From positions 62,001-126,000 of the forward strand of contig URQB01000004.1 in NCBI GenBank assembly GCA_900549825.1: a stretch of 64,000 bases of DNA. The letters run 5' to 3'. The notes under the pieces were generated by a model, which saw only the letters and a program-made list of their open reading frames with translations, did not search any database and had not been told where the DNA came from. Of the stretch, positions 26,040 through 33,910 are shown in pieces (positions within the stretch are counted from its first letter, which is position 1; every line of letters starts with the position of its first letter). This DNA comes from an uncultured Oscillospiraceae bacterium (lineage in GTDB: Bacteria > Bacillota > Clostridia > Oscillospirales > Acutalibacteraceae). The translations under genes were made by a program, and so were the position numbers.

Positions 26040-26513
26040 TCAGCGCGCTTCGATCAGGCAGACGGCATGGGCCGCAATCCCCTCGCTGCTGCCGGTGAAT
26101 CCAAGACCTTCTTCTGTTGTAGCCTTCACGCTGACCATAGCAGGTTCGATCCCGCAGGCCGCCGCGACATTTCTCCGCATATCAGGAATAAACGGCTTGA
26201 GTTTCGGCGCCTGGGCGAGTATCGTCGCATCGATATTGACGATCCTATAATGTGCATTCTCAAGGGCTCGCGCAACGAGTGACAAAAGCTTCAGGCTGTC
26301 CGCCCCTTCATATTGGGGGTCCGTGTCCGGAAAAAGTGTCCCAATATCGCCCAGGGCCGCCGCGCCGAGCAGCGCGTCAGAAATCGCGTGCAGCAGCACG
26401 TCGGCATCCGAATGCCCCAAAAGACCGGTCTCATGAGGAATCTGTACGCCGCCGAGGATGAGTTTTCGATCCTTTACGAGACGGTGTACGTCATATCCAT
26501 GTCCAATTCTCAT
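26040..26513 (-). CDS. ispF: 2-C-methyl-D-erythritol 2,4-cyclodiphosphate synthase
   Basis: A 157-residue enzyme of the MEP isoprenoid pathway. The start MRIGHGYDVHR holds metal ligands D8 and H10, the third is in LLGHSDADV, and the C-terminal TTEEGLGFTGSSEGI is intact. AAAAGGAG lies nine bases before ATG 26513. The frame is open upstream for 24 more codons, which belong to a decayed acetyltransferase frame rather than to IspF. Confidence 0.95.
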   Translation of the reverse strand: MRIGHGYDVHRLVKDRKLILGGVQIPHETGLLGHSDADVLLHAISDALLGAAALGDIGTLFPDTDPQYEGADSLKLLSLVARALENAHYRIVNIDATILAQAPKLKPFIPDMRRNVAAACGIEPAMVSVKATTEEGLGFTGSSEGIAAHAVCLIEAR

Positions 26514-26570
26514 CCGAAAAAACTCCTTTTGTAGCTCTTGTTTCATTGTAATCGATTTCGGCTGCATTCT

Positions 26571-26717
26571 CATGCTTTCATGCATGTCAGGAGGCAGCGG
26601 ATCGGTATTTCGGTAAATATCCGACCTGCGCTATGGCGCATGAACCTGTTCAACCAGTTCATGAAACGCCGCAACATCAACTTCAGCGGCCTGCCGAATG
26701 GAACTATCTTCACCCAT
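26571..26717 (-). pseudogene. Truncated GNAT acetyltransferase between ispD and ispF
   Basis: ATG 26717 overlaps the ispD stop by eight bases and has GGAGG upstream. It encodes 28 residues (SIRQAAEVDVAAFHELVEQV) ending at TAG 26633-26631. In the same frame, after the stop, the sequence continues as SDIYRNTDPLPPDMHE. Both parts match the start of GNAT enzymes as I know them (SIRxAxxxD...VHxxHxxxRPDIYRxTDPLPPE). The remaining two-thirds of the gene is missing, and the frame runs on into ispF without another stop. The GNAT reading is inference from pattern memory. Confidence 0.6.
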
Positions 26718-27456
26718 AAAAATCCTCCGAAGCCTTTAAAATTCCTTCCGCCGAAAATACATCTTCCGGCGTTGTGATCTTCAAATTGGAATAGGCTCCT
26801 CGCACCAGGAAGACGGGTTCGCCTAGCCGTTCTACCAGCTGGCAATCGTCCGTCAGATTGACAGCCGTTTCCCCTGCCTGCTCCACCGCACGCAGATACA
26901 GCGTGCGGGAAAAGACCTGCGGCGTCTGCACGGCCCAAAGCGTGCTGCGCTCCGGCGTCTCCAGAATTTTGCCGTCCTCATCGATCCTTTTGACCGTATC
27001 CTTTACCGGGACGCCCAGAGCCGCTGCACCGTGTTCAACAGCAGCTTCTACCACCTGATCGATCTCCTGCGGGCGGATCAGGGGCCGTGCGCCATCGTGG
27101 ATGGCAAAGAAATCCGCCTGTGCATCCGCCTGCCCGATCGCACGGAAAACGCTCTCCTGGCGCGTTTCGCCGCCGGTTACGATCTGCTTGACCTTTGTGA
27201 TCTCATAATCCTGAATCAGCGCGTACATCTGCGGAAGATCCTCCTGCCGCGCGGCAATCACGACCTCGCAGATGCTGTCTGCCAATTCAAACGCCTTGAG
27301 CGTACGCACAATGACTGGCACGCCGTCGATCAAGAGGAATTGCTTGCTGGTTTCCCCACCCATGCGTCTCGATTGGCCCGCGGCAACAATGATGGCGCTG
27401 ACAAAGGCGGACGGCCGCTCTTCCTCCGGTATTCTTCTGCGTGAAAAGAAACACAT
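26710..27456 (-). CDS. ispD: 2-C-methyl-D-erythritol 4-phosphate cytidylyltransferase
   Basis: A 248-residue nucleotidyltransferase of the MEP pathway. The CTP-binding loop IIVAAGQSRRMGG, IHDGARPL and PVKDTVKRI motifs are present. An N-terminal extension (MCFFSRRRIPEEERPS) of about 17 residues precedes the fold. ATG 27456 is preceded by AGGAGG. It is the first gene of its operon. Confidence 0.95.
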   Translation of the reverse strand: MCFFSRRRIPEEERPSAFVSAIIVAAGQSRRMGGETSKQFLLIDGVPVIVRTLKAFELADSICEVVIAARQEDLPQMYALIQDYEITKVKQIVTGGETRQESVFRAIGQADAQADFFAIHDGARPLIRPQEIDQVVEAAVEHGAAALGVPVKDTVKRIDEDGKILETPERSTLWAVQTPQVFSRTLYLRAVEQAGETAVNLTDDCQLVERLGEPVFLVRGAYSNLKITTPEDVFSAEGILKASEDFYG

Positions 27457-27565
27457 GATTCCATTCCTCCTCATCCATTTGCATGATGATATGGGTTATC
27501 GGATCCGTAATCAGACAAAATCCCAAAAAACGCATGGATATGCCACCGCCTCTTTCATTGATTTC

Positions 27566-27594
27566 AATATACCATGTTTTGGGTGGCGGTTCAA
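27566..27594 (-). promoter_or_regulatory. Promoter of the ispD operon
   Basis: On the - strand TTGAAC (27594-27589), a 17-base spacer and TATATT (27571-27566) precede ispD by about 110 bases. Confidence 0.65.
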
Positions 27595-27691
27595 GCAGGA
27601 CAGGGCTTCAAAATGTTATTGTCGATTTTACCAAGAATTGTTTTCCAGCCCTGTACAACTTGACAATTATGTGATAATCCATAAATTTTTA

Positions 27692-27720
27692 TTGACTTTC
27701 ATCTGAAATTGCAGTAGATT
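27692..27720 (+). promoter_or_regulatory. Promoter of the ABC exporter operon
   Basis: TTGACT (27692-27697), a 17-base spacer and TAGATT (27715-27720). The 372-base gap 27475-27846 holds this promoter, the divergent ispD promoter and a leader hairpin. Confidence 0.6.
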
Positions 27721-27779
27721 AAATATCCACATTTCACCGCCTTTCCGTTTCTCAACCCGGATTCCGGAAAACTACGCAA

Positions 27780-27808
27780 CGTGTATTCTGCTCGGATACG
27801 CGCTTTTT
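27780..27808 (+). terminator. Leader terminator-like hairpin before the ABC genes
   Basis: A nine-base stem with two wobbles (27780-27788 with 27794-27802) and TGCTC loop is followed by CTTTTT. It lies about 55 bases after the predicted transcript start and 39 bases before the ATG. GCAAC/GTTGC at 27776 and 27811 can form an outer closing stem. This is an attenuator candidate with no recognised ligand domain. Confidence 0.45.
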
Positions 27809-27846
27809 GTGTTGCAATTTAAAATGGAAGGGAGAATCCGGCCTGT

Positions 27847-28839
27847 ATGATTGAACTGACAAATATCTGCAAAACCTTTCGTGTTGCCCGGCGGGGCGGC
27901 AGCATGAAATTAGCCGCCAAGGCGCTTTTTCACCGCGAATATGGCAGAATTGAGGCACTGAAAAACATAAGCTTCACGATTCAGGATGGAGAGATGGTCG
28001 GATACATCGGGCCCAACGGGGCAGGAAAAAGCAGCACCATCAAGATCATGAGCGGCATTCTGACGCCGGATGGGGGCACCTGCGTGATCAACGGAAAGGT
28101 GCCCTGGAAACAACGCAGGGAGCATGTGCGCGAGATCGGCGTAGTATTCGGTCAGCGTTCGCAGCTCTGGTGGGATGTGCCCGTAATCGACTCCTTTGAG
28201 CTGATTCGAGATATCTATTCGGTGGAGCCGGCGCGCTACCGTAAAAATCTGGATACACTCATCTCCATGCTCTCTCTGGAGACGATTTTACAAACCCCTA
28301 CGCGCCAGCTTTCCCTGGGCCAGCGGATGCGCTGTGAAATTGCCGCATCTCTTTTGCATGACCCCAAGGTTCTGTTTTTGGATGAACCGACCATCGGGCT
28401 GGACGCCGTCTCAAAAATCGCAGTGCGGGATTTTATGAAGGAGCTGAATCGTCAAAGAGGCACAACGGTCATCCTCACCACGCACGATATGCAGGATATT
28501 GAGGCACTGACAGAGCGTATTCTCCTCATTGGCAAGGGAAAAATTTTGATGGACGGTTCCCTGAACGAGCTGCGCCGCCAGCACTGCGGAAAGCGCACCA
28601 TTACAGTCAGCTTCAGCGATGCACGTTCCATCCAGGATCAGGTGAAATTCCTTCCACATGGCCTGACACTCAGGGAATCGCTCAACGGGCGCGCCGTGCT
28701 GGAAACGGACATTCAGCTTTGCCCTGTTTCAAGTGCAATGGCCTGGCTCTCCTCTCAGATGGAGGTCACTGATTTTTCTGTCTCTCAGCCGAGCGCAGAA
28801 GAGCTAGTGGTCGGCCTGTATCGGGAATTTGGCGTTTGA
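27847..28839 (+). CDS. ABC transporter ATP-binding protein (ABC-2 exporter)
   Basis: A 330-residue ATPase with Walker A GPNGAGKSS, Q-loop VVFGQRSQLWWD, signature LSLGQRMR, Walker B VLFLDEPTIGLD and switch His in TTHDMQD. A C-terminal regulatory domain of about 90 residues follows. The QLWWDVP motif and the two downstream permeases of the DUF990-like/ABC-2 kind define a family often annotated as a daunorubicin-type exporter; the substrate is unknown. Confidence 0.92.
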   Translation: MIELTNICKTFRVARRGGSMKLAAKALFHREYGRIEALKNISFTIQDGEMVGYIGPNGAGKSSTIKIMSGILTPDGGTCVINGKVPWKQRREHVREIGVVFGQRSQLWWDVPVIDSFELIRDIYSVEPARYRKNLDTLISMLSLETILQTPTRQLSLGQRMRCEIAASLLHDPKVLFLDEPTIGLDAVSKIAVRDFMKELNRQRGTTVILTTHDMQDIEALTERILLIGKGKILMDGSLNELRRQHCGKRTITVSFSDARSIQDQVKFLPHGLTLRESLNGRAVLETDIQLCPVSSAMAWLSSQMEVTDFSVSQPSAEELVVGLYREFGV

Positions 28840-28852
28840 GGAGGGCTTTCCA

Positions 28853-29665
28853 ATGAAAATCATTCGAAAATATCTCTCAATCCTGCGCGTCCGGTTTACC
28901 AATGGGATGCAATACCGCGCTGCGGCGCTGGCAGGCGTTGTTACCCAGTTCGCCTGGGGCGGGATGTATCTCATCCTTTACCACACGTTTTATCAGTCAG
29001 GAAGCGGCGTATTTCCCATGGATATGCAGGCGCTCTCTGCTTATATCTGGCTTCAGCAGGCTTTTTTAGCGCTTTTCATGGTCTGGAACATGGATCATGA
29101 TATTTTTGAGCTGATTACCTCCGGCAATGTCGCCTATGAGCTCTGCCGCCCCTGCGATCTGTACAGCATGCTGCTATTTCGAACGCTGGGAAGCAGGCTG
29201 GCCAAAGCGGTGCTGCGGTGTTTTCCGATCCTGATCATTGCGGCCTTCCTGCCCAGTCCCTATGGCATGTGCTTACCGTCCTCCTGGCAGGCGGCGGGGC
29301 TGTTTACGCTATCCTTTTCATTAGGCGCACTCGTGGTCGCAGCTTTTTGCATGCTGATCTATATTTCTGCTTTTTTTACCATTTCCCCGATGGGCGTCCG
29401 CATCATTGCCGTTTCTGTCGTTGATTTCTTTTCCGGCTCTATCATCCCGCTGCCCTTTTTCCCGGAAAAACTGCAGGTTGTTTTCTCATTGCTTCCATTT
29501 GGCTCCATGCAGAACGCACCGTTTCGGATCTACGGCGGAGACTTGGCAGGTGCGCAAGCGCTTGCGAGCATCCTGATTCAAGTTTGCTGGCTTTTCGTGC
29601 TTCTTTTGCTGGGACGGCTGTTTATGAAGAAGGCGCTCAAACGCGTTGTCATACAGGGAGGTTGA
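28853..29665 (+). CDS. ABC-2 family permease subunit
   Basis: A 270-residue membrane protein with six predicted helices. The pattern MKIIRKYLSILRVRFTNGMQ at the start and GSIIPLPFFPEKLQ near residue 200 are typical of the first of two permeases in this exporter type. ATG 28853 follows GAGGAGG, 14 bases after the ATPase stop. Confidence 0.85.
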   Translation: MKIIRKYLSILRVRFTNGMQYRAAALAGVVTQFAWGGMYLILYHTFYQSGSGVFPMDMQALSAYIWLQQAFLALFMVWNMDHDIFELITSGNVAYELCRPCDLYSMLLFRTLGSRLAKAVLRCFPILIIAAFLPSPYGMCLPSSWQAAGLFTLSFSLGALVVAAFCMLIYISAFFTISPMGVRIIAVSVVDFFSGSIIPLPFFPEKLQVVFSLLPFGSMQNAPFRIYGGDLAGAQALASILIQVCWLFVLLLLGRLFMKKALKRVVIQGG

Positions 29666-29673
29666 GAATTCAC

Positions 29674-30450
29674 ATGAAGCTTTATCGAAAATATATCTCG
29701 ATCCATCTTAAAAGCATGATGCAGTTTAAGGTATCCTTTTTCCTGACGGCCTTTGGACAATTTCTGGTTTCCTTCACTGCAATTTTGGGCGTCTATTTTC
29801 TGCTTGACCGTTTTCATGCGATCAAGGGATACACCTTTACAGATATCCTGCTATGCTCTTCGGTGATCCTGATGGCGTTTTCGCTGGCCGAGTGCTTTGC
29901 CCGCGGATTTGACCAGTTCCCCAAGGCAATCTCCAATGGAGAATTCGACCGTATGTTGGTGCGGCCACGCAATGAGATTTTTCAAATTCTCGCCTCCAAA
30001 TTCGAGCTGACGCGGCTCGGGCGAATGCTGCAAGGCGTGATTATGCTCATCATCGCTTTTTCCCATAGCGGGATTCACTGGACGATTCTCAAAATCGTGA
30101 CGCTTCTTTTCATGATCCTCGGAGGCATGATTGTTTTCTCCTGCCTGTTCCTTTTATATGCCGCGTTCAGCTTTTTTACGCTGGAGGGCCTGGAGTTTAT
30201 GAATATTCTGACGGACGGCTGCAAGGAATTTGGGCAGTATCCCCTTGCTGTCTATGGAAAAGCCGTCTTCACCTTCTGCACCGCCGTCGTACCCTATGCA
30301 TGGTTTCAGCAGATTCCGCTGGATTATCTGACGGATAAAGCCGGAAATCCCCTGCGTATGTTCGCCCCTCTGGTTTGCTTGCTGTTTATAATCCCCTGCT
30401 ATGCGATTTGGAGGGTTGGATTAAGGCATTATAAGTCAACTGGTTCTTAA
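29674..30450 (+). CDS. ABC-2 family permease subunit (second)
   Basis: A 258-residue membrane protein with six predicted helices, starting MKLYRKYISIHLKSMMQFK. Motifs FDQFPKAISNGEFDRMLVRP and PLDYLTDK match the second permease of such systems. ATG 29674 lies nine bases after the previous stop; GGGAGG is about 13 bases upstream. Together with the two preceding genes it forms a complete exporter. Confidence 0.85.
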   Translation: MKLYRKYISIHLKSMMQFKVSFFLTAFGQFLVSFTAILGVYFLLDRFHAIKGYTFTDILLCSSVILMAFSLAECFARGFDQFPKAISNGEFDRMLVRPRNEIFQILASKFELTRLGRMLQGVIMLIIAFSHSGIHWTILKIVTLLFMILGGMIVFSCLFLLYAAFSFFTLEGLEFMNILTDGCKEFGQYPLAVYGKAVFTFCTAVVPYAWFQQIPLDYLTDKAGNPLRMFAPLVCLLFIIPCYAIWRVGLRHYKSTGS

Positions 30451-30512
30451 TTCAGGCATTGGATTGCAGGCTCGATGTGCTGGCCCGCCGGGAGCCTTGG
30501 AAAATCCTCCAG

Positions 30513-30570
30513 GGTATGAAAGGCATATATTCTGGTTAACCCCAGTAAAACTGGAGGTTCGTTTCATACC
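30513..30570. repeat. Nested inverted repeats after the ABC operon
   Basis: An outer perfect nine-base repeat GGTATGAAA (30513-30521) / TTTCATACC (30562-30570) encloses an inner stem AACCCCAGT (30538-30546) / ACTGGAGGTT (30550-30559, one bulge). There is no U-tract. It may stabilise the 3' end of the exporter mRNA or be a decayed insertion. Confidence 0.5.
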
Positions 30571-30588
30571 TGTCCGGCAGCCAATGAA

Positions 30589-30625
30589 AACAGGCCGTGG
30601 AACCAATACAATTCCACAGCCTGTT
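30589..30625 (-). terminator. Terminator of tyrS
   Basis: A 14-base stem (30589-30602 with 30612-30625, one wobble) is followed on the - strand by TTTTC. It lies about 95 bases after the tyrS stop and could also end the converging ABC transcript. Confidence 0.75.
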
Positions 30626-30718
30626 CAGAACAGCTTCGCTCTTTCACTGTTTTCCCCGTTGATCACGCGTAAACCATCTTCGAATCGTCGGCCAGAATAC
30701 GATTCTACTGCCGTCGCT

Positions 30719-31948
30719 TTATTCGATCACAATTTTATGGAAAACCTTCTTGCCCTTCTTCACGAGCACGTGGCCCTTTTTAAAATCGGCCTTTGATACA
30801 GCCTTTGCAATGTCCGTTACGCGCTCGTCGTCCACTGTGATGCCGCCCTGCTCAATGAGCCTACGGGCCTCGCCCTTCGATTTGGCAAGAGAGGCGGCAA
30901 CCAGGATATCGATCACCGTGATTGTGCCATCCTCTGCAAACTGCTCCGCTTTGAGCGCCGTTGTCGGCATATGCTCCGTGTCCGCGCTGCTGCCAAAGAG
31001 CGCCTTTGCGGCGGACTGCGCCTTGAGCGCTTCTTCCTCGCCGTGGATGAGCTTCGTCACCTCAAAGGCAAGCTTTTCCTTCGCCTGATTGAGTGCGCTG
31101 CCCTCGAGCTTTTCATATTCGGCGATCTCATCGAGCGCGATAAAGGTGAGCATCTTCATGCAATTGATCACGTCCGCGTCGTCGACATTGCGCCAGTACT
31201 GATAGAATTCATAGGGGCTGGTCTTCTCCGGATCGAGCCACACCGCTCCCTTTTCGGTCTTGCCCATCTTGCGGCCGTCGCTTGTCTGCAGGAGATTAAA
31301 GGTCATACCGCAGACCTCGCGGCCATCCATGCGGCGGTTTAATTCCACACCGCCGATGATGTTGCTCCACTGGTCGTCACCGCCGAATTCGAGCTGGCAG
31401 TCGTATTTTCGGCTGAGCACCAGGAAGTCGTAGCTCTGCATGATCATGTAGTTAAGCTCAAAGAAGGACAGGCCGCGCTCCAAACGCTGCTTGTAGCACT
31501 CTGCCGCCAGCATTCGGTTGACGGAGAAATGCACGCCGACCTCACGCAGAAACTCGATATAGTTCAGGTTCAGCAGCCAATCCGCATTGTTGACCATCAT
31601 CGCCTTGCCGTCTGAGAAATCAACCAGCTTTGACATCTGCTTCTGAAAGCAATCGATATTGTGCTGGATGGTCTCCTTGGTCAGCATCTTGCGCATATCG
31701 GTCTTGCCGGAGGGATCTCCGATCATGCCCGTGCCGCCGCCGAACAGCGCGATCGGCACATGGCCCGCGCGCTGCATGTGCGCCATGACCATGATCTGCA
31801 CGAAATGGCCCACATGCAGGCTGTCCGCCGTGGGGTCAAAGCCGATATAGAATTTGATCTTCTGGGTCTCCATCAGCTCCCGGATTTTTTCTTCGTTGGT
31901 CATCTGCGCGATCATGCCGCGCGCCTTCAGCTCGTCAAATACGCTCAT
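30719..31948 (-). CDS. tyrS: Tyrosyl-tRNA synthetase
   Basis: A 409-residue class I synthetase. The HIGH motif lies in DPTADSLHVGHFV, the tyrosine pocket in QSYDFL and FGGDDQWSNI, the KMSKS loop reads GRKMGKTEKG, and a C-terminal S4 domain is present (IDILVAASLAKSKGEARRLI). The KMGKT form is the TyrZ-like or second TyrRS type common in Clostridia, by inference. ATG 31948 follows GGGAGG. Expression is controlled by a Tyr-specific T-box. Confidence 0.95.
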   Translation of the reverse strand: MSVFDELKARGMIAQMTNEEKIRELMETQKIKFYIGFDPTADSLHVGHFVQIMVMAHMQRAGHVPIALFGGGTGMIGDPSGKTDMRKMLTKETIQHNIDCFQKQMSKLVDFSDGKAMMVNNADWLLNLNYIEFLREVGVHFSVNRMLAAECYKQRLERGLSFFELNYMIMQSYDFLVLSRKYDCQLEFGGDDQWSNIIGGVELNRRMDGREVCGMTFNLLQTSDGRKMGKTEKGAVWLDPEKTSPYEFYQYWRNVDDADVINCMKMLTFIALDEIAEYEKLEGSALNQAKEKLAFEVTKLIHGEEEALKAQSAAKALFGSSADTEHMPTTALKAEQFAEDGTITVIDILVAASLAKSKGEARRLIEQGGITVDDERVTDIAKAVSKADFKKGHVLVKKGKKVFHKIVIE

Positions 31949-31984
31949 TTCAAATACCTCCCAAATTCTTCCGATGCAGAAGGA

Positions 31985-32260
31985 CAAAGAAAAACGCCCT
32001 CTGCAATTAAATTACAGAGGGCGGACAAGCCGCGGTACCACCTCTATTTACCGCTTTCTCACGAAAGCGGCCTCGCCGGGTACGCTCGTAAAACGATAAA
32101 TACCCTCGCGCTGTAACGGGCGCTGCCGGCGCGGCCTACTGGAAAACCGTTCAGCCTTGCGGCTCAAAGATGTATTTCACAGTGCGCCCGCGTTTCCTTC
32201 CACCAGCCGGAAACTCTCTGTGCCGGACGGGAGCCGCTACTTCTTCTTATCTCAGCCGTT
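31985..32260 (-). promoter_or_regulatory. Tyrosine T-box riboswitch
   Basis: The conserved T-box sequence AGGTGGTACCGCGG is at 32043-32030. The terminator stem CGCCCTCTG/CAGAGGGCG (31995-32003 with 32015-32023) with a T-run at 31994-31988 lies downstream of it. In stem I, GAAATACATC contains a likely specifier codon TAC (32174-32172), matching tyrosine. Uncharged tRNA-Tyr would stabilise the antiterminator and turn on tyrS. Confidence 0.93.
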
Positions 32261-32266
32261 GACTGG

Positions 32267-32295
32267 ATTATAACCGCTGCGGGGAAAAAAGTCAA
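32267..32295 (-). promoter_or_regulatory. Promoter of the tyrS T-box leader
   Basis: On the - strand TTGACT (32295-32290), a 17-base spacer and a perfect TATAAT (32272-32267). Confidence 0.85.
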
Positions 32296-32327
32296 GGGCC
32301 TGATTCCAAAGAAAATTGCAGACGGAA

Positions 32328-32549
32328 TCACTGCTGCGCTCCTGCCCCCTTCGCCATGTTCCCGCCGATATCGGCCCGGATGCAGATGGACTGCCGTAAA
32401 ACCGCTTTCGGGCAGACCGCCTCCCCGCTATTAAGGCAAGCGTATACCGCGCGCGGATTGCACAGAGCGCTGCTGGCCGCATTGACGATGGCTCTGCAAC
32501 TACGTAGTTCAACGTAATTACAGAGCTTTTTAGATGTATCGGAATACAT
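32328..32549 (-). CDS. Hypothetical 73-residue Cys-containing protein
   Basis: An open frame of 73 codons between the ferritin-like gene and the tyrS promoter. It carries six cysteines (LCNYVEL, SCRAI, LCNPR, ACLNS, VCPKA, ICIRA). From about codon 17 its third positions are mostly G or C, as in the real genes around it. The ribosome site before ATG 32549 is weak and I know no family, so it may be a decayed or spurious gene. Confidence 0.3.
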   Translation of the reverse strand: MYSDTSKKLCNYVELRSCRAIVNAASSALCNPRAVYACLNSGEAVCPKAVLRQSICIRADIGGNMAKGAGAQQ

Positions 32550-32588
32550 ATATTTTTATCTCATGCAACAGGAATAATCGCGCTTATA

Positions 32589-33113
32589 TCAGGTTACTTG
32601 CTCTAACATCGTCTGGAAAATTTCTATGTGATGCTTCTCGTCAAGTATGATCCGTTTTAAAATTTTTACAATATTCGTATCGCAGATCGTTTCCGCCTGC
32701 CTAGTATATTTTTTTATGGTAGCCTCTTCGCCTTGAATAGAATTTTCAATGACTTCCCGTATTTTTCGCGGATAAGAATTATAAGCTGGCGTCCAATAGC
32801 ACATACCCTGATTTTCCATACTCCATAGACGCGGGTCTAATCCCATCTGAGAGGCTAATGTTGCAAATATGTCCAGATGATGCATTTCGACCATGCTGAT
32901 TTTATGGAAACACTGAGCGAAATCCGCATAGTCAGGATTCACGATTACGCTGTTGTAGAAATACAAACTGACCGCTGTCATCTCCGAATGGTTGCTCCCT
33001 ATATTGCTTAACATGGCATAAGCATAGTCCCTTCGGCGGCTTTCTGTTTGTATCGGGGGATAAGGAAGGTCAATCGTAACCTTGCATTCATGATTATGGT
33101 GCTGACTCATCAT
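32589..33113 (-). CDS. Ferritin-like diiron-carboxylate protein
   Basis: A 174-residue four-helix protein with the paired metal motifs of the ferritin/rubrerythrin superfamily: Glu in NHSEMTA, E-x-x-H in VEMHHLD, Glu in GEEATIKK and E-x-x-H in DEKHHIE. The N-terminus (MSQHHNHECKV) is His/Cys rich. It lacks a rubredoxin domain. Oxygen or peroxide detoxification or metal storage is likely but inferred. ATG 33113 lies seven bases after AGGAGG. Confidence 0.85.
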   Translation of the reverse strand: MMSQHHNHECKVTIDLPYPPIQTESRRRDYAYAMLSNIGSNHSEMTAVSLYFYNSVIVNPDYADFAQCFHKISMVEMHHLDIFATLASQMGLDPRLWSMENQGMCYWTPAYNSYPRKIREVIENSIQGEEATIKKYTRQAETICDTNIVKILKRIILDEKHHIEIFQTMLEQVT

Positions 33114-33330
33114 TGGGCTTCCTCCTGAAAAACTCATCATTTACATAAGAACCGCTCAATGATCATTATGAACCATGCAAGGAAGTTATGACTGGATGGA
33201 TGACTTTCGCCCGAAAACACCTGTGCTCACCGTCTATCACCCCTCCCTTTAAATTCAAAACAGTCCGGAATCAGGCTCAACACGTACAATTAAAAAATAG
33301 CCGGTAACTTCCTGTATCCTGCAGGCAGCG

Positions 33331-33367
33331 GCAGACCTTTGATCAGCCAGTTGACAGAAAGGTCTGC
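33331..33367 (+). other. Perfect hairpin in a 395-base gene-free gap
   Basis: GCAGACCTTT (33331-33340) pairs exactly with AAAGGTCTGC (33358-33367) and is followed by TTTGTT on the + strand, like a weak terminator, though no + strand gene lies upstream. Apart from this and the spoVM operon terminator I see nothing in 33141-33535; a small RNA is possible but unsupported. Confidence 0.4.
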
Positions 33368-33466
33368 TTTGTTACTCGCTGCGCTTCGTCATTCTCCCTT
33401 CTCTTTATTTTCCAAAAAATATGCCATCCCCGCTCAACAGCTGAGATCACTTTTTCGACAGGCTGT

Positions 33467-33504
33467 AAGAAGAACCGGAAGCAGTAAAGCTTCCGGTTCT
33501 TCTT
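33467..33504 (-). terminator. Terminator of the yicC-spoVM operon
   Basis: A 16-base perfect stem (33467-33482 with 33489-33504) with a six-base loop lies 32 bases after the spoVM stop. On the - strand the distal arm is U-rich (TTCTTCTT). The + strand side is also T-rich, so it may work in both directions. Confidence 0.75.
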
Positions 33505-33535
33505 ATTTTGTTTTTATGTATCTCCAGGTAAAGAG

Positions 33536-33622
33536 TTACACACCGTCCGATTTTTTAATCCCGAAAATGAGGCGTAGGATTCCGCTTAAGAGCTTAGGAC
33601 TGCGGAAAGAAACAACTTTCAT
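33536..33622 (-). CDS. spoVM: Stage V sporulation protein M (SpoVM)
   Basis: A 28-residue amphipathic peptide, MKVVSFRSPKLLSGILRLIF plus GIKKSDGV. B. subtilis SpoVM has 26 residues with the same layout: MK, a Pro-Lys at 9-10, Leu-x-Gly-Ile and a basic end. It recognises convex membrane curvature on the forespore and anchors the spore coat ATPase SpoIVA. AGGAGG lies seven bases before ATG 33622. Its place after thiN, rsgA and prkC repeats the B. subtilis order and makes the call firm. Confidence 0.92.
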   Translation of the reverse strand: MKVVSFRSPKLLSGILRLIFGIKKSDGV

Positions 33623-33633
33623 ACTAAGTCCTC

Positions 33634-33759
33634 CTAACAAAAGTTTCTGCACAGAGCCACGCCAAACAGCACCAGCAGGGCCGCCAACACGGCGAGTAAA
33701 AACTGCGCCGGAAAAAAGCGGGCCACCAAAAGCCCGGCGCCGAACGCAATCAAGATCAT
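33634..33759 (-). CDS. Single-span membrane microprotein next to spoVM
   Basis: A 41-residue, almost wholly hydrophobic peptide (MILIAFGAGLLVARFFPAQF, then a Leu/Ala/Val helix, ending CRNFC) 11 bases before spoVM on the same strand. An in-frame GTG about nine to twelve codons upstream may be the true start, adding SVRCRGNSRG. I recall similar short proteins beside spoVM in Clostridia, but no name or function. Confidence 0.6.
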   Translation of the reverse strand: MILIAFGAGLLVARFFPAQFLLAVLAALLVLFGVALCRNFC

Positions 33760-33910
33760 TCCCCTGCTGTTTCCCCGGCATCTCACAGACAGCACCGTCC
33801 CTGCGCAAGATGGAGGGTTCCACCTCCAAGCATCTGTCTTTCCCACATGCTCACTTCCAGTATATGCTGCTCCCGCATAAGCGTGCGCAAAAATTGCGTC
33901 CAACTGAATC

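Noticed and set aside
26140..26160. GGTTCGATCC-like tRNA T-loop sequence
   Set aside because: It is within ispF codons, and no acceptor, D-arm or anticodon arm can be built around it.
28411..28659. - strand frame in the ABC ATPase gene
   Set aside because: Antisense to a well supported ATPase; no ribosome site.
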